Of a stretch of 64,000 nucleotides of DNA, positions 17,136 to 26,899 are shown piece after piece. Under the pieces are notes generated by a model that was not told where the DNA came from, made no database searches, and worked only from the letters and a program-made list of their open reading frames with translations. The first letter of the stretch is position 1. Every line of letters starts with the position of its first letter. The position numbers were made by a program, and so were the translations under genes. Source of the stretch: Roseibium marinum (GTDB lineage Bacteria; Pseudomonadota; Alphaproteobacteria; Rhizobiales; Stappiaceae); contig NZ_PPCN01000004.1 in the NCBI RefSeq assembly GCF_002906165.1, positions 248,001-312,000 of the forward strand. The letters are read 5' to 3'.

Positions 17136-18089
17136 TCAGCCTAGACGGCGCCTGAAATCGGAGGCGAAAGAGGCAAAACTCGTGAAGGGTGCGGTCTTCG
17201 CCATGTCCATCCAGACACCGGCCGGTTCCTCCGTGGCCAATCGAAGGCCCGTCAGGCCGAATTCCGTGCGTACCATGTCGCGGAACCAGGCGGCATGCTG
17301 ATGCTGGCGCCGCAGGTCGAGAGTGCCGCTTTCCGCCAGATGGGCGTGGTGCCTGTCGGTGAGCGCGGCAAGCTCCTGAATGCCCTGCGCGGTTGCCGCC
17401 GAAACCTCGCACACCGGAACCTGCCAGGACCTCGATCCGCCTCCGCTGAGTGACAGCGCTCCGCTGACATCGGAGGCCGCCCTGCGCGCCAGAACTCCCA
17501 TATCCGCCTTGGTCACGGCGACCACATCCGGCAATTCCATGATGCCGGCCTTCATGAATTGCAGGCTGTCGCCGGAACCGGGCTGAATGCACAAGATGAC
17601 CGTATCGACCGCCTGCTTGAGATCGCCTTCCGACTGGCCGGTACCGACGGTTTCCACGATGACGCGGTCGCAGACGGCTCTCAGGACAGCGATGGCCGCA
17701 ACCGCGTGGTCGGAAAGCCCGCCCAGCCGATCACGAGCCGCCATGGAGCGAACGAAGACGTTTTCATCGGACGGATCGGTCTTCAGCCGGGTGCGGTCGC
17801 CAAGAAGAGCTCCTCCCGTCAGGGCCGAGGACGGGTCGATGGCAAGGACGCCGACCTTCTTGCCCTCCCTCCTGTAAGCCTTGATGAGGGCATCGCTCAG
17901 GCTCGATTTGCCGACGCCGGGCGGGCCCGTCAATCCGACGACCTCGGCGCGCGGGCTCATGCAGATGCGGTCGAGGAAAGCAGCCGTTTCGGCATCTCCG
18001 GCATGTGTTTCCAGCCTGGATAGCACCCGTGCGAGCAGCAGTTTGCCCCCCGCACGCAGGTCTTCCAGCGAGGGGAATGGCCCGCTCAT
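17136..18089 (-). CDS. meaB: MeaB/ArgK-type G3E GTPase
   Basis: 317 residues. A G3E-family GTPase chaperone that normally loads or protects adenosylcobalamin-dependent methylmalonyl-CoA mutase. Walker A is GPPGVGKSS; other motifs are AIDPSSALTGGALLGDR, ETVGTGQSE and TKADMG. The start at 18089 (MSGPFPSLEDL) gives the normal family length; longer in-frame starts add an Arg-rich leader. It lies 44 bases after ppdK on the same strand, so probably one operon. No mutase gene is in the window. The assignment to MeaB rather than another G3E chaperone rests on the GGALLGDR and TGQSE motifs. Confidence 0.88.
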   Translation of the reverse strand: MSGPFPSLEDLRAGGKLLLARVLSRLETHAGDAETAAFLDRICMSPRAEVVGLTGPPGVGKSSLSDALIKAYRREGKKVGVLAIDPSSALTGGALLGDRTRLKTDPSDENVFVRSMAARDRLGGLSDHAVAAIAVLRAVCDRVIVETVGTGQSEGDLKQAVDTVILCIQPGSGDSLQFMKAGIMELPDVVAVTKADMGVLARRAASDVSGALSLSGGGSRSWQVPVCEVSAATAQGIQELAALTDRHHAHLAESGTLDLRRQHQHAAWFRDMVRTEFGLTGLRLATEEPAGVWMDMAKTAPFTSFASFASDFRRRLG

Positions 18090-18133
18090 GCCGTCATTCC
18101 GGCGACGATCGCCTTGTCCCCGCGCCGCATCGT

Positions 18134-20803
18134 TCAGCCCGACCTGGACTTCAGGGCAGATTGCGCGGCGGCGAGCCGGGCAATCGGTACGCGAAAGGGC
18201 GAGCAGGACACATAGTCGAGCCCCACCTCTTCGCAAAAGCCGATCGAGGCGGGATCGCCGCCGTGCTCACCGCAGATCCCCAGCTTGATGTCCGGCCGGG
18301 TGGAGCGGCCGCGTTCCACACCGATGCGGATAAGCTCGCCGACCCCTTCCTGATCGAGGGACACGAAAGGGTCCTGTTCCAGGATGCCCTTCTTTTGATA
18401 GGTGCCGAGGAACGAGGCGGCATCGTCGCGCGAGATGCCGAAGGTGGTCTGGGTAAGATCGTTGGTTCCGAAAGAGAAGAATTCCGCGGATTGCGCGATT
18501 TCAGCAGCCTTGAGCGCAGCGCGCGGCAATTCGACCATTGTGCCGATCTGATAGGTCAGCTCGGCCCCGGTCTCCTTCCTTACGGCAACGGCCATCGCTT
18601 CGATGCTTTGCCGGACCAGGTCCAGCTCCTTCTTCAGGCCGACCAGCGGCACCATGATTTCCGGAACGACCGGTGCGCCGGTCACCTTGGCGGCTTCCAC
18701 CGCGGCCTCGAAGATCGCCCTGGCCTGCATCTCGGCGATCTCCGGGTAGGAGACCAGCAGACGGCATCCGCGATGGCCAAGCATCGGGTTGAATTCCTCC
18801 AGGGCAAGGGCCCGGTCCCGCAGCAGTTCGGGATCGGCTCCCATCGCCGCGGCGACTTCGGCAAGCTCATGGTCCGTTTTCGGCAGGAACTCATGCAGCG
18901 GCGGATCGAGCAGGCGGATGGTCACCGGCAAGCCATGCATGATCTTGAAGAGTTCGACGAAATCCTGCCGTTGCATCGGCAGCAGTTTGGCAAGAGCCGC
19001 GCGCCGTCCCTCCTCCGTCTCGGCGAGGATCATCTCGCGCACGACAACGGTGCGTTCCCCCTCGAAGAACATATGCTCCGTCCGGCACAGGCCGATCCCT
19101 TCGGCTCCGAAGTCGCGCGCGACCTTGGCGTCCTGAGGTGTCTCGGCATTGGCGCGCACCTTCATCCGCCGGACCTTGTCCGCCCAGCCCATCAGCGTAC
19201 CGAAATCTCCCGAAAGCTTTGGCTGGAGCATGGTCACTTCTCCGGAGAGGACCTGGCCGTTCGCCCCGTCGATGGTGATGATATCGCCCTCTTTAAGCTG
19301 GCGTCCGGCCGCATTGATGACGCCGTTCCGGTAATCGATGCGCAGCATTCCTGCGCCGGCGACACAAGGCTTTCCCATGCCCCGGGCGACCACGGCCGCA
19401 TGGCTGGTCATGCCCCCCCGGCAGGTCAGGATGCCCTCGGCGGCATGCATGCCGTGAATGTCTTCCGGGCTTGTCTCCACCCGCACCAGAATGACTTTCC
19501 TGCCCTCGGCCTTGGCTTCTTCCGCGGCCGCGGACGTAAAGACGATGGCTCCGGAGGCCGCTCCCGGCGATGCGGGCAGGCCGGTCGTCAGCACGTCGCG
19601 TTCCGCCTTTGGATCGATGGTGGGATGCAGAAGCTGATCCAGCGCGCCCGGTTCGACCCGACCGATCGCCTCTTCTTCACCAAGCAGACCTTCGGAGACC
19701 ATATCGACTGCGATCCGAAGCGCGGCCTTTGCCGTCCGCTTGCCGGCGCGGGTCTGCAACATCCAGAGCTTGCCGTCCTCGATGGTGAATTCCAGATCCT
19801 GCATGTCCGTGTAGTGGGCTTCCAGCCTGGCGCAGTAGGACTTGAACTCGGCGAAGGCTTCGGGCATCAGCGCTTCGAGCGAGGGACTGGTCGAACCGGC
19901 TTCCAGCCGCGCCTTTTCGGTGATGTCCTGCGGAGTACGGATCCCGGCGACAACATCCTCGCCCTGGGCATTGACCAGAAATTCGCCGTAAAGCGCGTTT
20001 TCTCCGGTGGACGGATTGCGCGTGAAGGCAACGCCGGTGGCGGAATTCTGGCCCATATTGCCAAACACCATCGCCTGGACGTTGACCGCGGTTCCCCAGG
20101 TCCCGGGAATATCGTGCAGCCGCCGATAGGTAACCGCGCGCGGTGTCATCCAGGATCCGAAAACCGCCCCGAGCGCGCCCCACAGCTGCTCCTGCGGGTC
20201 CTGCGGAAACGGTCTTTCCAGTTCCTCTTCCACCAGCGCCTTGAACTTTTCGATGAGACCCAGCCAGGCATCGGCGTCGATTTCGGTATCCAGCGTCAGC
20301 TCGTTGCATTCCTTGTAGTCCTCCAGGATTTCCTCGAATTCGTGATGATCGACCCCCAGCACCACATCGGAATACATCTGGATGAAGCGGCGGTAGCTGT
20401 CGTAGGCGAAGCGGCGGTCGCCCGCTTCCAGGGCAAGGGCTTCAACGGTCCGGTCATTCAGTCCGAGGTTGAGCACGGTATCCATCATGCCGGGCATGGA
20501 GACGCGGGCACCGGAGCGGACCGAAACCAGGAGCGGCCGCTCAAGGCCGCCGAACGTCCGGCCGGTCGCCGCGCCGATCCTGTCCAGCGCTTCCACAACT
20601 TCGGCGGCAAGCGTCTCCGGATAGGAATTGTCGTGATCGTAAAACCAGGTGCAGACTTCGGTGGTAATCGTGAACCCCGGTGGAACAGGCAGGCCGAGGC
20701 TGCTCATTTCAGCAAGATTGGCGCCTTTTCCACCGAGAAGGTTGCGCATTTGCGCGGCGCCTTCCGCAGACCCGTTGCCGAAACTGTAGACCCACTTGCC
20801 CAT
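18134..20803 (-). CDS. ppdK: Pyruvate, phosphate dikinase
   Basis: 889 residues, normal for the family. It interconverts pyruvate + ATP + Pi with phosphoenolpyruvate + AMP + PPi. The N-terminal nucleotide-grasp domain starts MGKWVYSFGNG with GGKGANLAEM. The swivelling domain has the phospho-histidine motif CRGGMTSHAAVVARG (His near 455). The C-terminal TIM barrel carries the catalytic Cys in GICGEHGGDP. The start at 20803 follows AGGAG 8 bases upstream. It allows gluconeogenesis from pyruvate or helps balance the PEP pool. It is followed by meaB. Confidence 0.97.
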   Translation of the reverse strand: MGKWVYSFGNGSAEGAAQMRNLLGGKGANLAEMSSLGLPVPPGFTITTEVCTWFYDHDNSYPETLAAEVVEALDRIGAATGRTFGGLERPLLVSVRSGARVSMPGMMDTVLNLGLNDRTVEALALEAGDRRFAYDSYRRFIQMYSDVVLGVDHHEFEEILEDYKECNELTLDTEIDADAWLGLIEKFKALVEEELERPFPQDPQEQLWGALGAVFGSWMTPRAVTYRRLHDIPGTWGTAVNVQAMVFGNMGQNSATGVAFTRNPSTGENALYGEFLVNAQGEDVVAGIRTPQDITEKARLEAGSTSPSLEALMPEAFAEFKSYCARLEAHYTDMQDLEFTIEDGKLWMLQTRAGKRTAKAALRIAVDMVSEGLLGEEEAIGRVEPGALDQLLHPTIDPKAERDVLTTGLPASPGAASGAIVFTSAAAEEAKAEGRKVILVRVETSPEDIHGMHAAEGILTCRGGMTSHAAVVARGMGKPCVAGAGMLRIDYRNGVINAAGRQLKEGDIITIDGANGQVLSGEVTMLQPKLSGDFGTLMGWADKVRRMKVRANAETPQDAKVARDFGAEGIGLCRTEHMFFEGERTVVVREMILAETEEGRRAALAKLLPMQRQDFVELFKIMHGLPVTIRLLDPPLHEFLPKTDHELAEVAAAMGADPELLRDRALALEEFNPMLGHRGCRLLVSYPEIAEMQARAIFEAAVEAAKVTGAPVVPEIMVPLVGLKKELDLVRQSIEAMAVAVRKETGAELTYQIGTMVELPRAALKAAEIAQSAEFFSFGTNDLTQTTFGISRDDAASFLGTYQKKGILEQDPFVSLDQEGVGELIRIGVERGRSTRPDIKLGICGEHGGDPASIGFCEEVGLDYVSCSPFRVPIARLAAAQSALKSRSG

Positions 20804-21072
20804 ATCAACTCTCCTAGCATTGCGCAGGGAACGTCCGCGCCTCCTGTTGCAGGGCACATACCTGCTACGGCAAATCACCGTCATCAAGCCCTTTTAGGCC
20901 GAAATCCGCTTCCTCGCACTCCAAGCTCCGAGAATTATGACGATTGGCAAAATTGAAAGGATTTAAACCCTCAGAAAGTTATCCCGGCTGCCTTGCCGGT
21001 CAGCCTTAAAGACGCCATTGTCAAAGGCAATAAGCAACAATCGAACCGGCTTAGTAAACGGAAGTGCGAGGA

Positions 21073-22860
21073 ATGATGACACAAGTGACCGGCGCCGTTG
21101 CCAGGATGGACCGCAGGCCTTTCAAACTGAAGCTCCTTGCGCTGGTGAGCGCAATCGCCCTTCTTCCCGCCGCGGCCGGCGCTGAAACGAATGCCCGGGC
21201 CGACACCTTCGGCACCCCCACCGACCTGCCGTTCACCCTGTCCGGAAGCTATTTGTCCGGACGCCTTGCCGGTTTCGAGAAAGATTACGCTCAGGCTGCC
21301 GCCTTTTATGAAGAATCCCTGGCCGCCGATCCATCCAACTCCATGCTTCTGGAACGCACGTTTCTTCTGAAGCTGGCCAATGGCGACGTCGAGCAGGCGG
21401 TCGTCTATGCCGATGAAATGGAAAAAGGCGGACTGGAGAACTTCCTGGCCCAGATCGCCGTTGGCGCGCAGCGCATGGTTGAAGGCAGCTACGTGGAAGC
21501 GGAAGCTGCGCTGGCGAAAAGCAGAAACGGCCCCCTCGCCCAGTTGTCCGTCGGCATTTCCCGCGCATGGGCGCTTTACGGCGCTGGACAGACCGACGCA
21601 GCAGTCGAGATGATCGACGCTCTCAGCGGACCGGACTGGTTCGAGGTCTTCAAGGCAACTCACAAGGCCCATCTCCTGTTCGCCGCCGGACGCAACCAGG
21701 ACGCCCTTGAGACGATTGAAGGCGCCTACGAGATCGACCAGGGCGCCATTCGCGTCGTGGATGCCTATGCCCGCATTCTGGCTGCCAACGGCCGCCAGAA
21801 AGAGGCGTTCGACGTCCTCAACCAGTATGACCAGCAATTCCGCGGTCACCCCAAGCTCGACCAGACGAGAGCACTCCTTGAAAGTGGTGCCGTCATCCCG
21901 CCGCTGGTCACCGAACCGGCCGAGGGCATGGCGGAGATCCTTTATGGTCTGGGTGCCGTGATCGGCCGCGACGGCGGCGAGGAACTGTCGACCTCCTATC
22001 TGCAGCTGTCGCTTTACCTGGACCCGAACGCGGAATTCGCGGCCATCGCGCTCGGCGCCGTTTTCGAACGCATGGAACAGCCCGAACGGGCGATAGCCGC
22101 CCTGACGAAAGTGCCCGATGACAGTGTCCTGAAACGCGAAGCCGAGATCCAGGTCGGGCTCAACTACAATTCCCTCGACAAGCTGGAGGAGTCCCGGTCG
22201 CATCTGCAGAAACTGATCGATCAGGATCCCTCCGACCTCGAAGCGGTCGTCGCACTCGGCAATATCCTGCGATCCCATGAGATCTATGACGACGCGGAAG
22301 CCACCTACACCAGGGGCCTGGACACGATTTCCGAACTGGGGCCGCAGCACTGGCTGCTGCTTTATTTCCGCGGCATCAGCCGTGAACGTCTGGACAAGTG
22401 GGACCTCGCGGAAGCCGATTTCCGCAAGGCGCTCGAGCTCAACGACAACCAGCCGCTGGTCCTCAACTATCTCGGCTATTCGCTGGTCGATCAGGGCCTG
22501 AAGCTCGACGAAGCGCTCAACATGATCAAGACCGCTGTCCAGTTGCGGCCTTCGGACGGTTACATCGTCGACAGTCTGGGCTGGGTCTATTACCGCCTCG
22601 GACGCTACGAGGAAGCGGTCAAGGAGCTTGAGCGGGCAATTGAACTGCGCCCCGCCGACCCGGTCATCAACGACCATCTGGGCGATGCCTACTGGATGGT
22701 CGACCGCCGCAACGAGGCCCGGTTCCAGTGGAACCATGCGCGGGACCTCGGACCGGACGACAAGGATCTGCCCAAGATCCTGGACAAGATCGCGAACGGC
22801 ATGCCGGATACGCCGGTGACGGACGCCGCCAAGGCGGAAAACGACAAGAACGGCGGCTGA
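21073..22860 (+). CDS. TPR-repeat protein, exported
   Basis: 595 residues with a cleavable or anchoring signal (LKLLALVSAIALLPAAAGAE) and then mostly tetratricopeptide repeats. The clearest are LSGRLAGFEKDYAQAAAFYEES-type units near the N-terminus and DSLGWVYYRLGRYEEAVKEL near residue 510. It is a scaffold for protein assembly in the periplasm or at the membrane. It precedes ispE by 11 bases. This TPR-ispE order is conserved in Rhizobiales (family knowledge), though a functional link to isoprenoid synthesis is not established. Start choice among 21064 (GTG), 21073, 21076 and 21106 is uncertain. Confidence 0.85.
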   Translation: MMTQVTGAVARMDRRPFKLKLLALVSAIALLPAAAGAETNARADTFGTPTDLPFTLSGSYLSGRLAGFEKDYAQAAAFYEESLAADPSNSMLLERTFLLKLANGDVEQAVVYADEMEKGGLENFLAQIAVGAQRMVEGSYVEAEAALAKSRNGPLAQLSVGISRAWALYGAGQTDAAVEMIDALSGPDWFEVFKATHKAHLLFAAGRNQDALETIEGAYEIDQGAIRVVDAYARILAANGRQKEAFDVLNQYDQQFRGHPKLDQTRALLESGAVIPPLVTEPAEGMAEILYGLGAVIGRDGGEELSTSYLQLSLYLDPNAEFAAIALGAVFERMEQPERAIAALTKVPDDSVLKREAEIQVGLNYNSLDKLEESRSHLQKLIDQDPSDLEAVVALGNILRSHEIYDDAEATYTRGLDTISELGPQHWLLLYFRGISRERLDKWDLAEADFRKALELNDNQPLVLNYLGYSLVDQGLKLDEALNMIKTAVQLRPSDGYIVDSLGWVYYRLGRYEEAVKELERAIELRPADPVINDHLGDAYWMVDRRNEARFQWNHARDLGPDDKDLPKILDKIANGMPDTPVTDAAKAENDKNGG

Positions 22861-22871
22861 CCGCGACCGCC

Positions 22872-23753
22872 ATGGCCCCTTCCCACCCTCCCTCTCCACG
22901 GGTGGAACTTGCCCGTGCCAAGGTCAACCTGGCCCTGCACGTTACCGGGCAACGCTCCGATGGCTACCATCTGCTGGAGTCGCTTGTGGTTTTCCCGCAG
23001 ATCGGTGACCGCATCGCGCTGGAGTCTTCGGAAAAGCTGGAACTCGTTCTGGAAGGCCCCTTCGCGCGCGATATCGAGGGACCCGCCGAGGCCAACCTCA
23101 TCCTGAAGGCCGTCCGGTCTTTCGCGGAAAGGGCGGGGCTTCCCTGCCCCGACATTCGACTCACGCTCACCAAACGCCTGCCCGTCTCTTCGGGGATCGG
23201 CGGCGGCTCCAGCGACGCGGCCACGACACTGCGTCTTCTTGAGGACTTCACCGGAACCTATCTGCCCGAGGAGGAACTTCACGCCCTTGCGCTGTCGCTC
23301 GGCGCCGACGTTCCAGTGTGCCTCATTCCCGAACCCCAGATCATGCGCGGTATCGGCGATGAGCTGGCAACCGGACCGGACCTGCCGGCCTGCGGCATTG
23401 TTCTCGTCAACCCGAAGGCCGGTGTCTCCACCCCTGAAGTGTTCAGGTCCATGACGCGGCGCGACAACCCTGCACTGCCTCTGGTTCCGGAAAGCTTCGA
23501 CACGCTGAGCCAACTGACCGGCTATCTGGCGAGCTGCCGGAACGACATGCAGGATGCGGCCATTCAGCTTTGCGGCCGGATCGGCGATGTACTGTCGGTG
23601 CTTAAGGCGGACAGCCGGATCGATCTGGCCCGCATGTCCGGCTCCGGAGCAACCTGTTTCGGTCTGTGTGAACCCGAACACGCCCCGGATATCGAGCGCA
23701 GCCTCAGGGCGGACCATCCCGAATGGTGGATCGCCTCAGGGCCGTTGTCGTAG
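22872..23753 (+). CDS. ispE: 4-diphosphocytidyl-2-C-methyl-D-erythritol kinase
   Basis: 293 residues. A GHMP kinase of the MEP isoprenoid pathway that phosphorylates CDP-ME at the 2-hydroxyl using ATP. The N-terminal substrate motif is ARAKVNLALHVTGQRSDGYH, the ATP-binding glycine loop PVSSGIGGGSSDAA, and the C-terminal GHMP motif MSGSGATCFGL. The ATG at 22872 is 11 bases after the TPR gene stop. It is convergent with the polyprenyl diphosphate synthase gene, so two steps of isoprenoid metabolism lie side by side. Confidence 0.95.
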   Translation: MAPSHPPSPRVELARAKVNLALHVTGQRSDGYHLLESLVVFPQIGDRIALESSEKLELVLEGPFARDIEGPAEANLILKAVRSFAERAGLPCPDIRLTLTKRLPVSSGIGGGSSDAATTLRLLEDFTGTYLPEEELHALALSLGADVPVCLIPEPQIMRGIGDELATGPDLPACGIVLVNPKAGVSTPEVFRSMTRRDNPALPLVPESFDTLSQLTGYLASCRNDMQDAAIQLCGRIGDVLSVLKADSRIDLARMSGSGATCFGLCEPEHAPDIERSLRADHPEWWIASGPLS

Positions 23754-23832
23754 CGCGGCTGCGACAGGAATGCCGCTTGTCACAGCGAAAACGTATTCTT
23801 CTTTTATTTTGAAAATTAATAACTTACGTCAA

Positions 23833-24849
23833 TCAGCTCACACGTGAGATGCAGAAGGCGACGGCATCCGCCAGAGCGTCGTTGTGAGAGCCTTTTGGAA
23901 GCGGGTCGAGAGCCCGAAGCGCCTTTTCACCGTAATTGCGGGCACGCTCCACGGTGTCGGAAAGGGCATCGTATTTCCTGAGCAGCTCGATGGCCTGGTC
24001 CAGATCGCCAGTCTCGATTTCTTCGCCTTCAAGACAGCGGCTCCAGAAGGTCCGCTCGCCGTCCGTGCAGCGGGCAATGGCCAGCACGACCGGCAGTGTG
24101 ATCTTGCCTTCGCGGAAATCATCGCCGATATCCTTGCCGAGATCCGCGGAGGAGCCGCCATAGTCCAGCGCGTCGTCGACCAGCTGGAAGGCATAGCCGA
24201 GTTCCATGCCATAGGTGCGCGCGGCCTGTTTCATCTCGTCCTTCTGACCGGCGATCACCGGCCCGACCTCGGCGGCGGCGGCGAACAGGGCCGCCGTCTT
24301 GGCCTCGATCACGCGCAGATAATCCTCTTCGCTGGTGGCAATGTTCTTGGCGGCCCCGAGTTGCAGCACTTCGCCTTCGGCGATGATTGCGGACGCGGAG
24401 GCCAGAATGCGCAAGGCTTCGAGCGAGCCGACATCCACCATCATCTTGAACGCCTGTCCGAGCAGGTAATCGCCCACCAGCACGCTCGCCTGGTTGCCCC
24501 ACAGCTTGCGCGCCGCCAGCTTGCCGCGGCGCATGTCGCTTTCGTCGACGACATCGTCATGAAGCAGCGTTGCCGTATGCATGAACTCGACGCTGGCCGC
24601 CAGCGTGACATGTCCGTCGCCCTGATAGCCGAACATGTCCGCGCAGGCGAGCGTCAGCATCGGGCGAAGACGCTTGCCGCCGGAGGAGATCAGATGCTTG
24701 GCGATCTCCGGAATCAGGTCGACGTTGGACCCCGCCTTGGAGAGGATCAGTTCGTTGACACTGGCCATGCCCGGGGAAACGATTTCCACAAGAGACTGAA
24801 TGCTCGCACGGCGCGGCTGGCTGTCAGAATAGGTCGCAACAAAGGCCAC
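23833..24849 (-). CDS. ispB: Long-chain polyprenyl diphosphate synthase
   Basis: 338 residues. A trans-prenyltransferase that elongates allylic diphosphates with IPP to make the ubiquinone side chain (probably C50 or C40). The first Asp-rich motif is LLHDDVVDESDMRRG, the second LVDDALDYGGS. Small residues (HTAT) five to four positions before the first motif leave room for a long product. Other conserved segments are SSGGKRLRP and GDYLLGQAF. The exact chain length cannot be read from sequence, so the symbol is by family. It is divergent from the DUF2007 gene. Confidence 0.92.
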   Translation of the reverse strand: MAFVATYSDSQPRRASIQSLVEIVSPGMASVNELILSKAGSNVDLIPEIAKHLISSGGKRLRPMLTLACADMFGYQGDGHVTLAASVEFMHTATLLHDDVVDESDMRRGKLAARKLWGNQASVLVGDYLLGQAFKMMVDVGSLEALRILASASAIIAEGEVLQLGAAKNIATSEEDYLRVIEAKTAALFAAAAEVGPVIAGQKDEMKQAARTYGMELGYAFQLVDDALDYGGSSADLGKDIGDDFREGKITLPVVLAIARCTDGERTFWSRCLEGEEIETGDLDQAIELLRKYDALSDTVERARNYGEKALRALDPLPKGSHNDALADAVAFCISRVS

Positions 24850-25025
24850 TCACGGCACTCCCCTGAATATTTGAGCGGACAATATGGTGCGATTGCGCCT
24901 GGGGCAAGACGCCAATCCGCAGACAAACTGTTGAAATGCCGCATTCGGTGGGTTTTGCTGTACACCGGTGCCGGATGGTGCTTGTTCGCACCGTATCTTG
25001 GTATGCAGCTAAAACCGGGAATCCA

Positions 25026-25262
25026 ATGGAAGAACTCGTCAGAACAAACGATCCGGTCATGATCTCGTTTCTGGAATCGATTTTGGAGGAGGCCGGCATC
25101 AAACATTTTGTCGCGGACGGCAATATGAGCATTCTGGAAGGCTCCCTCGGCATCATCCCGCGCCGGATCCTGGTTCATTCCGACCAGATCCTGAAAGCAC
25201 GCATGCTGGTGCGCGAAGCGGGCTTGGGGGACGAACTGCGGCCGGACACCGGACAGGCCTGA
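25026..25262 (+). CDS. DUF2007 small protein
   Basis: 78 residues matching the DUF2007 (putative signal transducing) pattern: EELVRTNDPVMISFLESILE, AGIKHFV and RILVHSDQILKARMLV. The fold is ACT/PII-like by family; function unknown. The stop is 4 bases before the methyltransferase start, so the two genes form an operon, an arrangement common in Rhizobiales. Confidence 0.85.
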   Translation: MEELVRTNDPVMISFLESILEEAGIKHFVADGNMSILEGSLGIIPRRILVHSDQILKARMLVREAGLGDELRPDTGQA

Positions 25263-25266
25263 CATC

Positions 25267-26070
25267 ATGAACACGCACCTTGCCGAGACCGAAACAGAGA
25301 CGACACGCGATGCCTTTCTCGGCGGCCGGGTCTATGTGCATCAGCCCAGGCAGGGCCGGCACCGGGCAGGACTCGACGCGGTTTACCTGGCGGCCGCGCT
25401 GCCGGAGATGACGAGCGGACATGTGGTCGACCTGGGCGCCGGTGTCGGGACAGCGGGATTTTGCGCCGCCGCCCGTCTGCCGGGCATCAGCGTCACCCTT
25501 GTCGAGCTGGATGCCACCGTGCTGTCGCTCGCCGCACGCGGACTGCGGGATGCGGATAACGCAGCCTTCGCGGACCGGATCTCGCTGCTGGAAGCCGACA
25601 TAATCGCGAAGGGCACTGTGCGCCATGCCGCGGGCCTCAGGCCCTCGATGGCCGACCATGCGATCATGAACCCGCCCTATTATGAGGCCGACAGGTTCCG
25701 CGCCTCGCCCAAGGAAGCGCGCGCCGGCGCCCACATGCTCGATGAACGCGGCCTTGAGCCCTGGGCGAAAACCGCAGCGGACATCGTCCGCGATAGCGGC
25801 AGCCTCACCGTTATTTTTCGCGCCGACGGTCTGCAGGACCTGCTGAATGTCCTGCAGGGCCGCTTCGGGGCGATCGACGTCATTCCCCTGCGTCCGCGCC
25901 TTGAGGCTCCCGCGACCCGGGTCCTCATCCGCGCCATTCGCGCCAGCAGGGCCCCCTTGCGGTTGTTGCCGGGCTTTGTCCTGCATGAAGGCGATGGATC
26001 CGACTTCACTAGCCAGGCCCAGACCGTCATGCGCGACGGCGAAGGCCTCGGGCTTTCACCTCGCAGATGA
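25267..26070 (+). CDS. TrmN6-like N6-adenine methyltransferase
   Basis: 267 residues. A class I SAM-dependent methyltransferase with motif I DLGAGVGTAGF, the acidic residue of motif II in VELDA and the catalytic NPPYYEADRF, typical of N6-adenine enzymes. Its closest family is YfiC/TrmN6, which methylates A37 of tRNA-Val; the exact substrate here is not proven. It is translated after DUF2007 with a 4-base gap. Confidence 0.87.
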   Translation: MNTHLAETETETTRDAFLGGRVYVHQPRQGRHRAGLDAVYLAAALPEMTSGHVVDLGAGVGTAGFCAAARLPGISVTLVELDATVLSLAARGLRDADNAAFADRISLLEADIIAKGTVRHAAGLRPSMADHAIMNPPYYEADRFRASPKEARAGAHMLDERGLEPWAKTAADIVRDSGSLTVIFRADGLQDLLNVLQGRFGAIDVIPLRPRLEAPATRVLIRAIRASRAPLRLLPGFVLHEGDGSDFTSQAQTVMRDGEGLGLSPRR

Positions 26071-26078
26071 GGATCCTC

Positions 26079-26351
26079 TCAATGCACCACGATCTCGCCA
26101 TCTGCAAAGCGGAAGTCCATCGGAGTGATGAGATTCTGATGCGCGATGCGCACAGAGTAAATGCTGCCCTCGACTTCTCTTTCCCAGAATTTCAGGAACC
26201 GGTTCAATTCCGGAAATTTCGGGGCGAGATCCTCGGTCTGCCAGAGAAAGCTCTGCAGCAGTTTCGGATGGTCGGGAATCCGATAGAGGATTTCGGCCGT
26301 AAGCAGGCCATAGCCGAGAAGCCGCTTTTCAAAGTCTGAGCTGGTTTTCAT
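26079..26351 (-). CDS. usg: Usg-like family protein
   Basis: 90 residues matching the alphaproteobacterial Usg-like family: DFEKRLLGYGLLTAEILYRI, PDHPKLLQSFLWQ, DLAPKFPELNRFLKFWEREV. Function unknown. The ATG at 26351 gives the usual N-terminus (MKTSSDFEKRL). It is convergent with the methyltransferase gene, 8 bases between stops, with no visible terminator. Confidence 0.85.
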   Translation of the reverse strand: MKTSSDFEKRLLGYGLLTAEILYRIPDHPKLLQSFLWQTEDLAPKFPELNRFLKFWEREVEGSIYSVRIAHQNLITPMDFRFADGEIVVH

Positions 26352-26488
26352 GCCGGTCCTTTCTCTGTTGCAAAGAAAGAATGTCACGAAATCAGGATAA
26401 CCTGACCCGGCTATCGATCAAATACTGTTTATAACCAGTACTTTGGCAGCAGATGGATAAAGCTGCTAACAAAACGGCCTGCACGGCA

Positions 26489-26836
26489 TCACTGGGATTG
26501 AATGGAAGCCAGATACCCCAGAAAGGCGTCGATGTCTTCCGGAGCGAAAGCAAATTCGGGCATGCCGTCATGACCGGTGACGATGCCCTCGGCCAGCGGC
26601 TCCTCAAGGCTTTCCAGCGGATAGAGGCTGGAAAGGTCGCGGAACGCCGGTGCTCCTGTCTGCGCGCTCTCATCATCCGGTCCCACCGCGTGACAGACCG
26701 CACAGTGGATCTCCGCCAGCTCCCGTCCGGAAGCAAGACTGGCGGCGTCAGCCGGATAACCACCGTCCGAAGCAGCGGCATGACCGCAGGACATGGACAG
26801 GACGAAAAGCCCCAGAACCGGTACCCATTTCAACAC
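26489..26836 (-). CDS. Small class I cytochrome c
   Basis: 115 residues with a signal peptide (VLGLFVLSMSCGHAAAS), one haem-binding CAVCH motif (residues about 44-48) and a plausible axial Met in GHDGMPEF. It is a periplasmic single-haem electron carrier of about 10 kDa. No oxidase or dehydrogenase gene is adjacent, so the redox partner is unknown. A MITE lies about 60 bases upstream of its start and may have altered its promoter. Confidence 0.87.
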   Translation of the reverse strand: MLKWVPVLGLFVLSMSCGHAAASDGGYPADAASLASGRELAEIHCAVCHAVGPDDESAQTGAPAFRDLSSLYPLESLEEPLAEGIVTGHDGMPEFAFAPEDIDAFLGYLASIQSQ

Positions 26837-26899
26837 GAACGTATCCTCTCCTTGAATCCCTCACTGATTTATAGAGGGTCCGGGACGGGAAATACATTA

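Noticed and set aside
15784..17592. Long minus-strand open frame opposite the GGDEF-EAL gene
   Set aside because: Shadow frame running across two real genes and a gene boundary; no recognisable motif.
18005..20956. Very long open frame on the plus strand opposite ppdK
   Set aside because: It mirrors the codon structure of the confidently identified ppdK gene, has a low-complexity His/Arg/Gly-rich product and no family features.
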